A stretch of 64,000 bases of DNA from Sporosarcina luteola (GTDB taxonomy: Bacteria; Bacillota; Bacilli; Bacillales_A; Planococcaceae), in the NCBI RefSeq assembly GCF_007991495.1, contig NZ_BJYL01000015.1, forward strand, positions 62,001 through 126,000, read 5' to 3'. Shown piece after piece: positions 34,513 through 44,020 of the stretch; position 1 is the first letter of the stretch, and each line of letters starts with the position of its first letter. The position numbers and the translations under genes are program-made. The notes below the pieces were generated by a model, which saw only the letters and a program-made list of their open reading frames with translations, ran no database searches and was not told where the DNA came from.

Positions 34513-35691
34513 CTATTTACTAGGTTCTGTAACAATGCCATTAAACGCCGCTTTGTAAATGGTGAAAATATCGTCTCTTTCCAATACCATTGGACTGCGG
34601 GCTAAAAGGCGAGATTGTTTGGTTGCATCTTCCGTTAGAAGTTCCAGTGCGTCTTCTGGAATATTAAATCCTTGAAGCGACAAGGGGATTTCCACATCTT
34701 TGACGAGATGTCCTAACGCTTCGATGCACTTATAGGAGGCCTCCTCTTGTGATAGTCCGTCTGCAGATATATGCATAGCTTCCAGAATATCTTTCATGCG
34801 TGCTTCGCAGCTTTGTCGGATATAGCCCATTACATACGGAAGGAGTACAGCGTTGGAATCGCCATGTGCAATATGGAATTGGCCACCTAGTGGGTATGCC
34901 AAGGCATGAACCCCTGCTACCCCCGCGTTGAAAAATGCCAGTCCTGCCAGGTAGCTGCCATAGCTCATATCAGATCGAGCCATCTTATCATTCCCATCTT
35001 TTACTGCTATTCGAATGGACGAACTTATGAGTTGAATGGCTTTGATGGCAAGTGCATCGGTTACAGGGTTGGCGTTCTTCGAAACATAGGCTTCAATTGC
35101 ATGAGTTAATGCATCTATTCCAGTAGCGGCAGTTACGTTGGGCGGTAATGAAACTGTCAATTCTGGATCGACAATGGCAACATCTGCTAGCAGATAGTCA
35201 TGCGTTATGACGTCTTTTGTTGTTTCAAGAGAAAGAACAGCAATGTTCGTCACCTCGGAACCGGTTCCGGATGTAGTCGGTATGAGAATCTTTGGTAATC
35301 CTTTTTCTTGTAAAGTTTTGCTGCCAGTTAGATTTAAATAATCTCTGACATTCCCATCGTGTGCCGATAAAACAGCGGCAATCTTTGCTAAATCGAGTGC
35401 ACTGCCTCCGCCAAGTCCGATTACTAAATCAAATTGATGTTTTCTAGTGAACTCTACTAATTTCTCTCCAATTGCAAGCGGCGGCTCGGGTACGACTTCT
35501 GTATAAATTTCAATTGTGCAGCCGATTTCCTGTAAGGGTTTTTCGATTGCATTTGTTATTCCTATCTTGTGTAAAAATGGATCTGTTACAATAAGTATTT
35601 TAGTAGCCTGTAGTCGTTTGATTTCTTCCGGCAACTTAGCTAATGAACGCCATCCTGTAAAACTAGTTGGAGTGAATGTCAATTTATACAT
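34513..35691 (-). CDS. iron-containing alcohol dehydrogenase (BlcB/AttL-like)
   Basis: NAD-dependent group III alcohol dehydrogenase, 392 residues. The NAD-binding GGGSALDLAK (about residues 94-103), the TTSGTGSEVTN loop (about residue 138) and the metal-binding His residues in HALAYPLGGQFHIAHG (about residues 261-276) are all present. It is the last gene of a three-gene operon, 18 bases after the lactonase gene. In the Agrobacterium blc (attKLM) pathway the equivalent enzyme oxidises 4-hydroxybutyrate to succinic semialdehyde; this substrate is inferred from the operon. Alone it could act on other primary alcohols such as 1,3-propanediol. Confidence 0.9.
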   Translation of the reverse strand: MYKLTFTPTSFTGWRSLAKLPEEIKRLQATKILIVTDPFLHKIGITNAIEKPLQEIGCTIEIYTEVVPEPPLAIGEKLVEFTRKHQFDLVIGLGGGSALDLAKIAAVLSAHDGNVRDYLNLTGSKTLQEKGLPKILIPTTSGTGSEVTNIAVLSLETTKDVITHDYLLADVAIVDPELTVSLPPNVTAATGIDALTHAIEAYVSKNANPVTDALAIKAIQLISSSIRIAVKDGNDKMARSDMSYGSYLAGLAFFNAGVAGVHALAYPLGGQFHIAHGDSNAVLLPYVMGYIRQSCEARMKDILEAMHISADGLSQEEASYKCIEALGHLVKDVEIPLSLQGFNIPEDALELLTEDATKQSRLLARSPMVLERDDIFTIYKAAFNGIVTEPSK

Positions 35692-35709
35692 AATTTACGA
35701 CTCCAATCT

Positions 35710-36555
35710 TTACTCGTAATAGCCTTCAGTGGATTTTCGGAAGCTCTTGAATTGAACAGGGTCATGCCCAAACCATACATCGGAATTCGTTTCAGTCGCT
35801 AATCTGCGGATTCTTTCCACTGTTGCGTTATAGCCTACGGAATCATAGATAATACCAGGCGGTTTAATAGGTGGCCCGTAACTTTCGGCTGTATAGATGG
35901 CATCAGATGCCAAAATAATACCACCTGTATCCGGCATATTAATATGAAGTCCAAGCATTCCCCATGCATGGCCTCCCCCGAAGTTCAGGATTTCGATTCC
36001 GTCTGCTAATTTTACGTGATCTTCTCCTCGTTTGATAACTCGCCATTGAAGGTTGTTTTTAATCCACATGTCGATATCTGACCAAATATAGGCACCTTCT
36101 TTTACGTTCTTAGCGTAGGTTTGCAAAGTACCATTGAATTCATCTTCTTGGACAATGATCGTTGCATTCGTAAAATATTCCAGGCAACCTGCATGATCCA
36201 AATGCAGATGAGAAGCAACTACATATTTTATATCTTCAGGTCGGACATTCAATTCTTCTAAACGATGGAGCAGGTAACACTCTTCGGGCATATTGATTGG
36301 GAATGCTTTTTGTGTAGCTTCACTCCAACGGCCATCGTCCCCCATGGAGTTCGGATTGCATGCTGTATCGAAGAGAATTTTACCTTCAGGATGGTCTATC
36401 AAGACTGTGTAAACCGGGAATTCAACAAATTCATTTGGCTGGTTTGGGTTATCAATCGTTGCCGGATTGTGCATGGCAATCATAAAGTTCTTATCCATTC
36501 TCATTGTGCCATTGTCCATTACAAACAGCTTCGGGTTTTGTTTAACGTAATTCAT
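35710..36555 (-). CDS. metallo-beta-lactamase-fold lactonase (AttM/BlcC/AHL lactonase-like)
   Basis: Zinc hydrolase of 281 residues. The dinuclear site motif HLHLDHAG (about residues 116-123), the later His in GGGHAWG (about residue 196), Asp in ASDAIYT (about residue 218) and the last His in GHDPVQF are all visible. This is the layout of N-acyl homoserine lactonases, with AttM/BlcC from Agrobacterium as close match in architecture. In the blc pathway the enzyme opens gamma-butyrolactone to 4-hydroxybutyrate and can also degrade quorum-sensing lactones. It sits between the aldehyde and alcohol dehydrogenase genes with short gaps (21 and 18 bases), and GGGAG precedes ATG 36555. Confidence 0.88.
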   Translation of the reverse strand: MNYVKQNPKLFVMDNGTMRMDKNFMIAMHNPATIDNPNQPNEFVEFPVYTVLIDHPEGKILFDTACNPNSMGDDGRWSEATQKAFPINMPEECYLLHRLEELNVRPEDIKYVVASHLHLDHAGCLEYFTNATIIVQEDEFNGTLQTYAKNVKEGAYIWSDIDMWIKNNLQWRVIKRGEDHVKLADGIEILNFGGGHAWGMLGLHINMPDTGGIILASDAIYTAESYGPPIKPPGIIYDSVGYNATVERIRRLATETNSDVWFGHDPVQFKSFRKSTEGYYE

Positions 36556-36576
36556 TCCAATTCATCTCCCTTTTCT

Positions 36577-37998
36577 CTAGTTTTGATTCCAAATTATGAG
36601 CTTTAGTTCTGTCATATCTTCCATCGCATATTTAACCCCTTCTCTGCCTGTACCACTGTTTTTTACTCCTCCATACGGCATATGATCTACACGATAGGTA
36701 GGGACGTCGTTTATAAGTACACCTCCTGCCTGGATAGATTTGGAGGCTTTGAAGGCAGTCTGAATATCTTTCGTAAAAATACCAGCCTGCAATCCAAAAT
36801 CCGAGTCATTAATGGCAGCGATACCTTCATCTATGGTAGTGATAGGGTTAACTGTGACAACGGGTGCGAAAATCTCTTCACATATAACACGAGTGTGTGA
36901 AGCCGCATTTTTCACTAAAGTTGGAAGGAGTATATTATTTTCAATACAACCGCCTGTTATTAGCTCGGCGCCTTCTTCGATGGCTTCATTTATCCAGGAA
37001 AGGGCCCTTTGCTGCTCCTTTTCGGATATCATCGATGCTAACTCTGTTGTTGGATCGAGCGGATCCCCGATTTTAATCGTTCCGATAGCTTTTTTACACT
37101 TTACAATGAAATCTTCCATGATGGACTCCATTACGTAGATTCGTTGTAAAGAAATACAAACCTGTCCTTGGTTTGAAAAAGCGCCCATGATGATGCGATC
37201 TATGATTTTATCTAGATCGACACCTTCATCGATAATGAGACCGGCGTTCGATCCCAATTCCAATGTAACTTTTTTGAGGCTTGCCCGGTTTCGTAGCGAT
37301 ATACCGACTTCAGGGCTTCCTGTAAAGGTGATCATCCGAATTTCGGGACTTTCAAGAAACACATCTCCGATGACAGGACCGCTGCCTGTTACCAGATTGA
37401 AGGCGCCTTTCGGCAAGGCAGTTTGTTCTAGTAGTTCAGCTAGAAAAATTGCAGAAAGAGCAGTTTGCGTTGCCGGTTTCAGAACAATTGAATTACCGGC
37501 TGCAATCGCCGGACCTACTTTATGTGCAACCAAGTTTTGCGGGAAATTGAATGGTGTAATGGCTGCCACTACTCCAATTGGTTCTCGGATCGTATACGCT
37601 AGTCTGCCTCGTCCGTTAGGGGAGGCTTCCATTGGAATCATTTCACCTGTAAGCCGCTTTGCCTCTTCTGCTGAAAACCGATATGTCTCTATGGTGCGGT
37701 CTATTTCAGCTAATGCGTATTTCAATGGTTTTGCGGATTCTTTGGAAATAATCTCTGCTGCTTTTAGCCGATTCTTTTTAAAAAGCTCAGCTAGTTGGAT
37801 TAGTATGTCAGCACGATCGGCAGAAGTCAGGGCACGCATTGCAACCGTTGCAGAATGGGCAGCAGAGATTGCTCGTTTTACATCTTCCACTGAGGCTATT
37901 GCAATAGAGGCCAAATCTTCTCTTGTCGAAACGGAATGGATAGGAATAGCGTGAGGTGTGGATACCCACTCTCCATGAATAAAAAGTTGTTTTTTCAA
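36577..37998 (-). CDS. NAD(P)-dependent aldehyde dehydrogenase (BlcA/AttK-like)
   Basis: Aldehyde dehydrogenase superfamily enzyme, 473 residues. The catalytic Glu is in VTLELGSNAG (about residue 248) and the catalytic Cys in NQGQVCISLQR (about residue 281); the FTGSPEVG NAD loop (about residue 227) and the C-terminal PYGGVKNSGTGREG are typical. It is the first gene of the operon, started by TTG 37998 with a GGGAG site. In the blc pathway this step oxidises succinic semialdehyde to succinate. Sequence alone would also allow lactaldehyde or other short aldehydes, so the substrate rests on operon context. Confidence 0.88.
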   Translation of the reverse strand: MKKQLFIHGEWVSTPHAIPIHSVSTREDLASIAIASVEDVKRAISAAHSATVAMRALTSADRADILIQLAELFKKNRLKAAEIISKESAKPLKYALAEIDRTIETYRFSAEEAKRLTGEMIPMEASPNGRGRLAYTIREPIGVVAAITPFNFPQNLVAHKVGPAIAAGNSIVLKPATQTALSAIFLAELLEQTALPKGAFNLVTGSGPVIGDVFLESPEIRMITFTGSPEVGISLRNRASLKKVTLELGSNAGLIIDEGVDLDKIIDRIIMGAFSNQGQVCISLQRIYVMESIMEDFIVKCKKAIGTIKIGDPLDPTTELASMISEKEQQRALSWINEAIEEGAELITGGCIENNILLPTLVKNAASHTRVICEEIFAPVVTVNPITTIDEGIAAINDSDFGLQAGIFTKDIQTAFKASKSIQAGGVLINDVPTYRVDHMPYGGVKNSGTGREGVKYAMEDMTELKLIIWNQN

Positions 37999-38089
37999 AT
38001 TTGCATCTCCCTATCTTTTAAGATTTAATATCAGAATACATAGTAATGAATACGTAACCATTTTAATCTAAAAAAACAAACTGGTTTTT

Positions 38090-39085
38090 TCAGTCTACTT
38101 TTTTACTAGTCGTATTTCTTAAAAAGAGTTTAACAGATTCTGTTTGCCGTATGCAAGCGTTTTCCTCTTTCAATGTTTCCAATAGTTGTGCAATTGCTAA
38201 TGAACCTAAGTTTTTTTCACTTTTCATACCAACAGTTGTTAAATTGATCGAATGATGACGACTAAGCTCCACATTATCAATCCCAATGATATTGAAGTCT
38301 TCTGGTATTCTAAAACCTTTTTCCAAGCAAAGACTCATAACCTCAATTGCAATGGCGTCTGTAGCCGCACAGATAGCGGTAGGTCTCTTATCTAGGGAAA
38401 CAATCATTTCAAACACCGCTTTGATTTCAGCCTTACTAGTGTCCGTGAAGTAAAATGGGAGCTTATCAGTGGCGATTCCTAAATTATGAAGGGCTGCACA
38501 AAACCCTTTGTGACGGCCATAGAAGGTGCTCATAGTTTGAGGACCCCCAATCCAACATAAATCGGTGTGTCCTAAAGAATACATAGTTTCAGCAACAATC
38601 CGCCCTGCATGTTCATTGTCAATCTCTACGTAATGATTATCTTTTTTATGTTTTCTATTAAACGTTATGAAAGGAATATTTAATTTTTCAAGTTTGTCGT
38701 ACAGCGGGTCGTCATACAAAATCGAGGATAGAATAATTGCATCCGTCTTCGATTCCAACACTGAATTGTAGATGGTATGTAAATTATCTTCTGTTCCAAA
38801 ATAGACATTTATTTTATAGCCATTCTCATTTGCATAATTGACAATTGCCGTCGTCGTATCCACAAAAAACGGATTATGTAGAGGGCCTGAAATCAATGTA
38901 ATGACACCAGTCTTTTTTTGAACGAGTGATCTAGCAATGTCATTCGGTATATAATTTAGCTCTTCGATTGCATTCAATACCTTTTCCAACGTCTTTTTCG
39001 TAACAAGTTCCGGGGTATTCAACACGCGAGACACCGTCGTTTGAGAAACGCCGGCATGTTTGGCCACGTCTTTAGATGATACCAA
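38090..39085 (-). CDS. LacI family transcriptional regulator
   Basis: A 331-residue repressor with the LacI helix-turn-helix at the very start (KDVAKHAGVSQTTVSRVLN, residues 5-23), the hinge helix around residue 50 and a periplasmic-binding-protein-like sensor domain beyond. TTG 39085 has AGGGTGAG upstream. It precedes the aldehyde dehydrogenase gene on the same strand, with 91 bases between, and most likely controls that operon. The gap contains a GAATAC direct repeat (spaced 8 bases) that could be part of a binding site. In Agrobacterium the blc genes are controlled by an IclR-type protein, so the regulator here is of a different family. Confidence 0.85.
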   Translation of the reverse strand: MVSSKDVAKHAGVSQTTVSRVLNTPELVTKKTLEKVLNAIEELNYIPNDIARSLVQKKTGVITLISGPLHNPFFVDTTTAIVNYANENGYKINVYFGTEDNLHTIYNSVLESKTDAIILSSILYDDPLYDKLEKLNIPFITFNRKHKKDNHYVEIDNEHAGRIVAETMYSLGHTDLCWIGGPQTMSTFYGRHKGFCAALHNLGIATDKLPFYFTDTSKAEIKAVFEMIVSLDKRPTAICAATDAIAIEVMSLCLEKGFRIPEDFNIIGIDNVELSRHHSINLTTVGMKSEKNLGSLAIAQLLETLKEENACIRQTESVKLFLRNTTSKKVD

Positions 39086-39272
39086 GCATACTCACCCTTT
39101 TTTATTGGATTCCTATTGTTAATATAATACAAGATAGACGGAATGCTTGACAACACTTCGTGAAGAAATGGTGGCTGCTGGCGTGGTGTCAAGGTTTAAG
39201 ATGGGTAGGTAACACTTTTACTGCACGTTCATGATGGGGTCATCCAGCAAGTTCTGAATGACAGATCACAGT

Positions 39273-39599
39273 TCAGTTATCTTCAACTTCCACTAAAAAG
39301 ATTCGCTCCTCGAAACCGCCACGTTTAGTCGCTTTCTCCGCACGCACCACTTCCAGCTCTCCCAACGTCACCCCATGAAACTTCGCTGCTGCATGAATCA
39401 ATTCCAGCAAATCAGCCAGTTCCTCAACGGCATCATCCGATGTGATCGCGCCTTCATATTCCGCCAATTCCTCATGCATTTTCTTGTTCACTTCCGTTAT
39501 GTATTGCGAGTCACCCAATATATACGTGACACACGTTTTGCCGTCCGATTCGATAATGTTGGGGATTAAGTCACGCACGAGTTTATTGTAGATAGGCAT
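39273..39599 (-). CDS. MazG-like nucleotide pyrophosphohydrolase-fold protein, intact copy
   Basis: A 108-residue all-alpha protein of the MazG/PRA-PH-like group, starting MPIYNKLVRDLIPNIIES. The EELAEYEG and EELADLLELIHAAA helices (about residues 42-49 and 61-74) carry the acidic residues that bind magnesium in this fold. AAAGGAG precedes ATG 39599. A second copy of the same gene, lacking its first codons, is at 44421. The putative reaction is hydrolysis of a nucleoside triphosphate to monophosphate and pyrophosphate, as in house-cleaning enzymes; the substrate is not known. Confidence 0.82.
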   Translation of the reverse strand: MPIYNKLVRDLIPNIIESDGKTCVTYILGDSQYITEVNKKMHEELAEYEGAITSDDAVEELADLLELIHAAAKFHGVTLGELEVVRAEKATKRGGFEERIFLVEVEDN

Positions 39600-39782
39600 A
39601 TGATGTTCTCCTTTAAGTGCAATTTTCTATATTTTAACATAGGGGTTGATAGTGATGTAAATAAGCCATGTCAGCAAAGAGCAGTTTACAAGCATAATTC
39701 GTTAAAAATAAGGAACATTCTTCATGGTGTATGGTACTATTTAATTAGTGTGAATTGTACGGAAAACAAATTGGGGATTCGG

Positions 39783-39803
39783 TTGTTTAACATGGATAGA
39801 TAG
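39783..39803 (+). pseudogene. truncated start of the zinc-finger mini-gene
   Basis: TTG 39783 opens MFN and then meets ATGGATAGATAG. The preceding 80 bases match the region before the intact zinc-finger gene at 44819 nearly base for base (ATAAGGAACATTCTTC, GGTACTATTTAATTAGT, GATTCGGTTGTTTAAC). So this is the 5' end of a second copy whose body is lost. Confidence 0.6.
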
Positions 39804-39896
39804 ATCATTTATGTCATAAATGGTTGTCGGGAGAATTAGTTAATATGAATTATTTTTATCATAAACAAAATTCAGGAGGAGAAAGGAGTATTAGAT

Positions 39897-40367
39897 ATGG
39901 CTGATTTTTTCTATGCTGTAATTCTTGTAGTTATGTTGGTAGGTATTTTGACTTTTGTAATAATATTTAGTAGAAAGGAAAAAGAGAAAGCTAAAAAAAT
40001 AGACAATATATATTCCGCTATTTCCATTTCGAACATTACTTCGATAACTGGTATAGCACAAACTTTAGGGTTAAGTATAGATGAGACAAAAGGACTTATC
40101 GAAGAAATAATAAAAAAAACAAAAAATAATAAGAGGGATTATAAATTATTGAAAAATGCTTATATAGATTACTCAAAGAATGAAGTTATCTTAAATCCTA
40201 AGGCGAATTATAACGTTTTGAATAAGACGATTGATTATGTAATAGAGGGATTCGCCCTTAAGAAAAAAATAAAAAAGGATTGGATTTGTAAACATTGTAA
40301 TACATTAAACAACACTAAGTTTTATAATTGCCATAGTTGTGGTGCAAATAGAAGAGAAGTAAAATAG
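39897..40367 (+). CDS. membrane-anchored zinc-ribbon protein
   Basis: A 156-residue protein with an N-terminal membrane helix (about residues 4-24), a basic linker, a helical middle that reads like a small winged-helix domain (ISNITSITGIAQTLGLSIDETKGLIEEI) and a C-terminal four-Cys zinc finger WICKHCNTLNN followed by FYNCHSCGANRR, similar to RanBP2/zinc-ribbon modules. AGGAGGAGAAAGGAG precedes ATG 39897. The family is not recognised. The domains suggest a membrane-tethered nucleic-acid or protein binder. It stands alone before the NERD gene. Confidence 0.65.
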   Translation: MADFFYAVILVVMLVGILTFVIIFSRKEKEKAKKIDNIYSAISISNITSITGIAQTLGLSIDETKGLIEEIIKKTKNNKRDYKLLKNAYIDYSKNEVILNPKANYNVLNKTIDYVIEGFALKKKIKKDWICKHCNTLNNTKFYNCHSCGANRREVK

Positions 40368-40578
40368 CGGATTCAGCATTTCGTAGCTTTCTATAGCAAG
40401 GAATTATGAAGAATTTCTATCCCTATGAATGATCAAAGTCAATTTCAAAGAGATACTTGACACTCATATGAACTTCCAATTAACACGAGTGACTAGTATT
40501 ACACTGATTTGAGAGTATCAAATAATAATTGAAAGAGTAGACATATTGACGTGGTCGCCAACTGAAATGGGGGATTTC

Positions 40579-41481
40579 ATGAGCGTGGATAACAATATGA
40601 TGGTGGGATTTTATGAGGGGATTTGGATTGCGATAAAGATGTTTATGGCATCCAGCATGTTTCCGATAGTTGTCATTTTCTTGATCTTATCTATCATACT
40701 GAAATTGAAAATGCCTGTCATCAAAGGGAAGTATGGGGAGTGGGTTGTAAAGTCAAAGCTTCGGAACTTAGGAGATGCATATACGGTCTTCCATGATGTG
40801 TATATTCCGAATGGTGAGCGGGGACTGACGCAAGTGGATCATATCGTGACGTCAGTGTATGGCATATTTGTCATCGAAACAAAACATTACAACGGTTGGA
40901 TTTTCGGCGATGAATATAAACCGTACTGGACACAAGTCATTTATAAACGGAAAACAAAAATGCATAATCCGATTAGGCAAAATTACGGCCATGTTCAAGC
41001 TTTGCTTACGTACATAGGACAAGAGGGAATGCAGGATGTTCATTCCATTGTCGCGTTTTCACCGAACTCGACTTTTAAGTTCAAAAAGGAATTCAAGTCC
41101 GCGCATGTTATCCAGTTTCCTGAATTGCTTGCTACTATCAAGCAGTATAAGGAGCATTGTATTAGTAAAGTTATGGTGAAGGGAATCAATGATAAGCTTG
41201 CGGGACTGTTGGTTAAAGATAAAAGTGAAAGGAAACGTCTCGAGGTAAAGCATTTACAATCGATTCAGCTAGCCAAAGGCACCAAGCAATCGATGCGCAC
41301 GTGGACTCAGCGTTCGAAAAATACTTCTCAGCAGGAGAGCTCGGTTATGAATGCAGCCTGTCCAAAGTGTAGTGGGATATTGACCTTAAAGTCGGGTAGG
41401 TATGGGACGTTTTATGGATGTAGTAATTATCCGGATTGTCGGTATACGGAGAAGGTGGAGGATGAGCGACAGAGTATTTAA
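40579..41481 (+). CDS. NERD domain protein with topoisomerase-type zinc finger
   Basis: A 300-residue protein with an N-terminal membrane helix (about residues 15-45), a NERD nuclease-related domain (about 50-170) and a C-terminal topoisomerase I-type zinc finger (CPKCSGILTLKSGRYGTFYG, then CSNYPDC). The NERD active-site pattern is seen as QVDHIVTSVYGIFVIETKHYNG, the D...ExK arrangement of the PD-(D/E)XK fold. ATG 40579 has a GGGGGA site; the longer frame from TTG 40546 has none. NERD proteins are linked to DNA processing and appear in defence neighbourhoods; the cellular role is not known. Confidence 0.85.
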   Translation: MSVDNNMMVGFYEGIWIAIKMFMASSMFPIVVIFLILSIILKLKMPVIKGKYGEWVVKSKLRNLGDAYTVFHDVYIPNGERGLTQVDHIVTSVYGIFVIETKHYNGWIFGDEYKPYWTQVIYKRKTKMHNPIRQNYGHVQALLTYIGQEGMQDVHSIVAFSPNSTFKFKKEFKSAHVIQFPELLATIKQYKEHCISKVMVKGINDKLAGLLVKDKSERKRLEVKHLQSIQLAKGTKQSMRTWTQRSKNTSQQESSVMNAACPKCSGILTLKSGRYGTFYGCSNYPDCRYTEKVEDERQSI

Positions 41482-41563
41482 TGAAGATGTAAGTTTAAAA
41501 CGATGGAAATCTATTGCTTCATGACATGGCATCTTACCTCATGAATCTTATTGTTCTTGCATG

Positions 41564-41605
41564 AAAAAAGCCCAATGTCTGCTACGCAAACAATGGACTT
41601 TTTTT
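41564..41605 (+). terminator. terminator after the NERD gene
   Basis: Arms AAAAAAGCCCAATGT and ACAATGGACTTTTTTT pair at all but two positions and a T-run follows. Confidence 0.7.
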
Positions 41606-41984
41606 AAAACATATTTAATCAAGGCCTGCCACGCAAGCCATCATTAAATATATTAATTAGCATATACACAGTTAAAGTATATATGTAGAAGAAAGAATAT
41701 CAAGTAAAAGGGTGATGCGGGAATAGGACGACTTATGAAGTAAATGTGTTTTTTTATGAAAGTGGAAAAGCACAAAAGCCTTTGCATTTTATGGTGCTGC
41801 ATCGATTCCAAAAGCGGCTGCAAAGAAAAAATTCAAGTTGGGCGGGCATGACAAGGACGATGACGGTGATGTAATTAATATGGTGTTATAGAATTGATTT
41901 TAGAACCAGGTACCTTTTTAATATTTAGGATAAGTAAAATTAAAACCTTATTATTGAATGAAAAAATCTTTAGGCGGTGTTTAC
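41606..41984 (+). other. intergenic with a short gene remnant
   Basis: An open plus-strand frame at about 41763-41890 (AFAFYGAASIPKAAAKKKF, then LGGHDKDDDGDVINMVL and TAG) looks like the tail of a lost secreted or calcium-binding protein because of the DKDDDGD run. It has no start or ribosome binding site. Nothing else recognisable is seen. Confidence 0.35.
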
Positions 41985-43709
41985 ATGAAATATGTTGGTT
42001 TCGAGATAGAAAATTATCGGGCGATTGAATATATAGAGGTGAAGATTTCAAACTCTCTTATTCCAATTATAGGTATAAATGAGTCAGGAAAGACCTCGGT
42101 CTTAAAGGCAATTTTATCATTCGACAAGCTAAAAGACAATTATAACAAAGGGGAACACCTTAACTATAAAAATAAATATTCTTATAAAGATATGGAATGT
42201 AATATTGTCGCAAATATAGTGTTAGAAACTGAAGATGAAGTCGAAAGGATAGCAAGAAAAATGAAGTTGAAAGTGGGTGATAGTTTATACGATCGTCTAA
42301 AAGAATATGTCCACAGCCAAAAAAGCATCAAGGTATTAAGATCCTTGAGGGATAAAAAATACAGCCTGTTAGACTTTCCTATAGAAGAGGAAAGGAATAG
42401 AGAATTGGCCGAAAAGATATTCGATGACTTACCAATTATTTTATATTTTGATGATTTTAGCGATCGTGTTCCTGACATTATAGATTTTCCAATTAACTAT
42501 ATTGAAAAAGGGTTGCGAAGTAGTACAAGTATACAAGCAGAATGGCGTAGCCTTTTGGAAGAAATATTTTTGAGATCGACTAATGGGGAAGATGAATTAA
42601 AAGATTTTTTGAAAATGACAAATGAAGATGATAAAGCTGCTTTGCTTAGCGATGTAAGTGATCAGTTAAACAGTGACATCATAAATGAATGGAAAAAACT
42701 TAAAAGTAAAGGTAGCACTGCTTTAGCAAATGATGAAGACGACCTGGAGTTAATAATTAACTATATACCGCCTGTTGATGACAACTTAGTGTACAGTTTT
42801 CAGTTCAAGGTGATCGATAAAACTGTTGGAGGGAAAAAGAGACAATTTAATGTTATAGAGAGAAGTAAAGGATTTCAATGGTATTTTAACTTTATTATAA
42901 AATTAAAGTTTAACGCGAAGTATAAGAACAATCCTTCGAATGCAATTTACTTACTCGATGAACCTGGATCTTATCTTCATTCATCTGCTCAAGAAGAATT
43001 ATTAAGTGAGTTGAAGGAAATCTCGGAAAAGAATACTTTGTTATATTGTACTCATTCACAATACCTATTAGACCCTGACAGTATAAATGTTTCCACTATC
43101 AAGATTGCAGTAAAACAAGAAGGAAAAGTTAATTTAATCTCTTTTAATTCTTACGGTAAAAATAACAGTCAGGGGGCACTGAGCCCTTTACTTGATGCAC
43201 TTCACTTGAAGACGGGTATGGAAAATATTGACAATAAGGACATTATAGTTACTGAGGGAATAACTGATTATTATTTCATCAAAATGTTAATGGAGTACAG
43301 AGATGATTTCTTAGGGGACAATATACGTATTATCCCGGGCGTCGGTGCTGCTAATCTAAAGGAGTTAATATCTTTAAGTATAGCAAGTTCTAACAAGTAT
43401 TTAGTTTTATTAGATAATGATAAAGCTGGAAGGACAGCTTATGATAATTACGTTTCATATTTTGGGGAGCATGAGAGCCGCAATTTTAAGCTTTATAATT
43501 GTGAACAGGAACCTTTTGAGTTGGAAAACTTTATCACACCCAATGATGAAGAGGTGATAAAAAAACTTACATCTTCAGAAGATTTAAAAACGGCTATAGT
43601 ATCCCTGTATTTTTTATCTAATGACCGTGATAGAAGAAGAGTGATTAAAAAGTTGGAGGATAAGAATTTAAGAGTTCTACGTGAGTTAATAAACAAACAT
43701 TTTCGATGA
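41985..43709 (+). CDS. OLD-family ATPase-TOPRIM nuclease
   Basis: A 574-residue overcoming-lysogenisation-defect (OLD) type protein. The ATPase part has Walker A GINESGKTS (about residues 27-35), Walker B IYLLDEPGSYLH (about residue 322) and a switch CTHSQYLL. The C-terminal TOPRIM nuclease has the Glu in IVTEGITDYYF (about residue 422) and the paired Asp in VLLDNDKAG (about residue 476). No UvrD/GajB helicase gene is adjacent, so it is a stand-alone (class 1-like) OLD nuclease and not a Gabija pair. ATG 41985 is preferred to 41958 on family length; both sites are weak. A role in phage defence is typical. Confidence 0.85.
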   Translation: MKYVGFEIENYRAIEYIEVKISNSLIPIIGINESGKTSVLKAILSFDKLKDNYNKGEHLNYKNKYSYKDMECNIVANIVLETEDEVERIARKMKLKVGDSLYDRLKEYVHSQKSIKVLRSLRDKKYSLLDFPIEEERNRELAEKIFDDLPIILYFDDFSDRVPDIIDFPINYIEKGLRSSTSIQAEWRSLLEEIFLRSTNGEDELKDFLKMTNEDDKAALLSDVSDQLNSDIINEWKKLKSKGSTALANDEDDLELIINYIPPVDDNLVYSFQFKVIDKTVGGKKRQFNVIERSKGFQWYFNFIIKLKFNAKYKNNPSNAIYLLDEPGSYLHSSAQEELLSELKEISEKNTLLYCTHSQYLLDPDSINVSTIKIAVKQEGKVNLISFNSYGKNNSQGALSPLLDALHLKTGMENIDNKDIIVTEGITDYYFIKMLMEYRDDFLGDNIRIIPGVGAANLKELISLSIASSNKYLVLLDNDKAGRTAYDNYVSYFGEHESRNFKLYNCEQEPFELENFITPNDEEVIKKLTSSEDLKTAIVSLYFLSNDRDRRRVIKKLEDKNLRVLRELINKHFR

Positions 43710-43774
43710 AAAATATTGTGCAGAACGAGAATAAAAGTATTCGCTTCTTAATTCGAGATGTATTTTGAGTATCA

Positions 43775-43806
43775 GGTTCTCATTGAACTTCGAATTGTTT
43801 TAGAAC
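43775..43806. repeat. dispersed repeat, copy 3
   Basis: GGTTCTCATTGAACTTCG, then AATTGTTTTAGAAC. It is the best-preserved copy and lies between the OLD gene and the type I toxin. Confidence 0.5.
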
Positions 43807-43945
43807 TTCATACCTTCAATAATAATCATTTCACGGCCAAAAGGATTGTATTTTCACCGCAGGCAGTGGGGGGGAATTTTGGCTGCTACTCTATCGTTGA
43901 TTTCTAAACGATATATGATGTTGTACGGCATTCGGAACGTACGTG

Positions 43946-43954
43946 TGGTATAAT
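43946..43954 (+). promoter_or_regulatory. extended -10 promoter of the type I toxin
   Basis: TGGTATAAT is a consensus extended -10 element (TGnTATAAT). It lies 66 bases before the toxin start; the -35 region is weak, which the extended -10 can compensate. Confidence 0.55.
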
Positions 43955-44020
43955 AAAAGAGTAATAGAATAGGTGACTCAAGGGTGGTCGGCCATTTCCC
44001 GTTAGGAGGGAGGTGGTCGT

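Noticed and set aside
37187..37954. 255-codon plus-strand frame opposite the aldehyde dehydrogenase gene
   Set aside because: Ser/Ile-rich antisense shadow of the conserved minus-strand gene; no ribosome binding site.
41985..43709. Gabija (GajA/GajB) system
   Set aside because: The ATPase-TOPRIM protein fits, but no UvrD-like helicase gene is adjacent, so a stand-alone OLD nuclease is the safer call.
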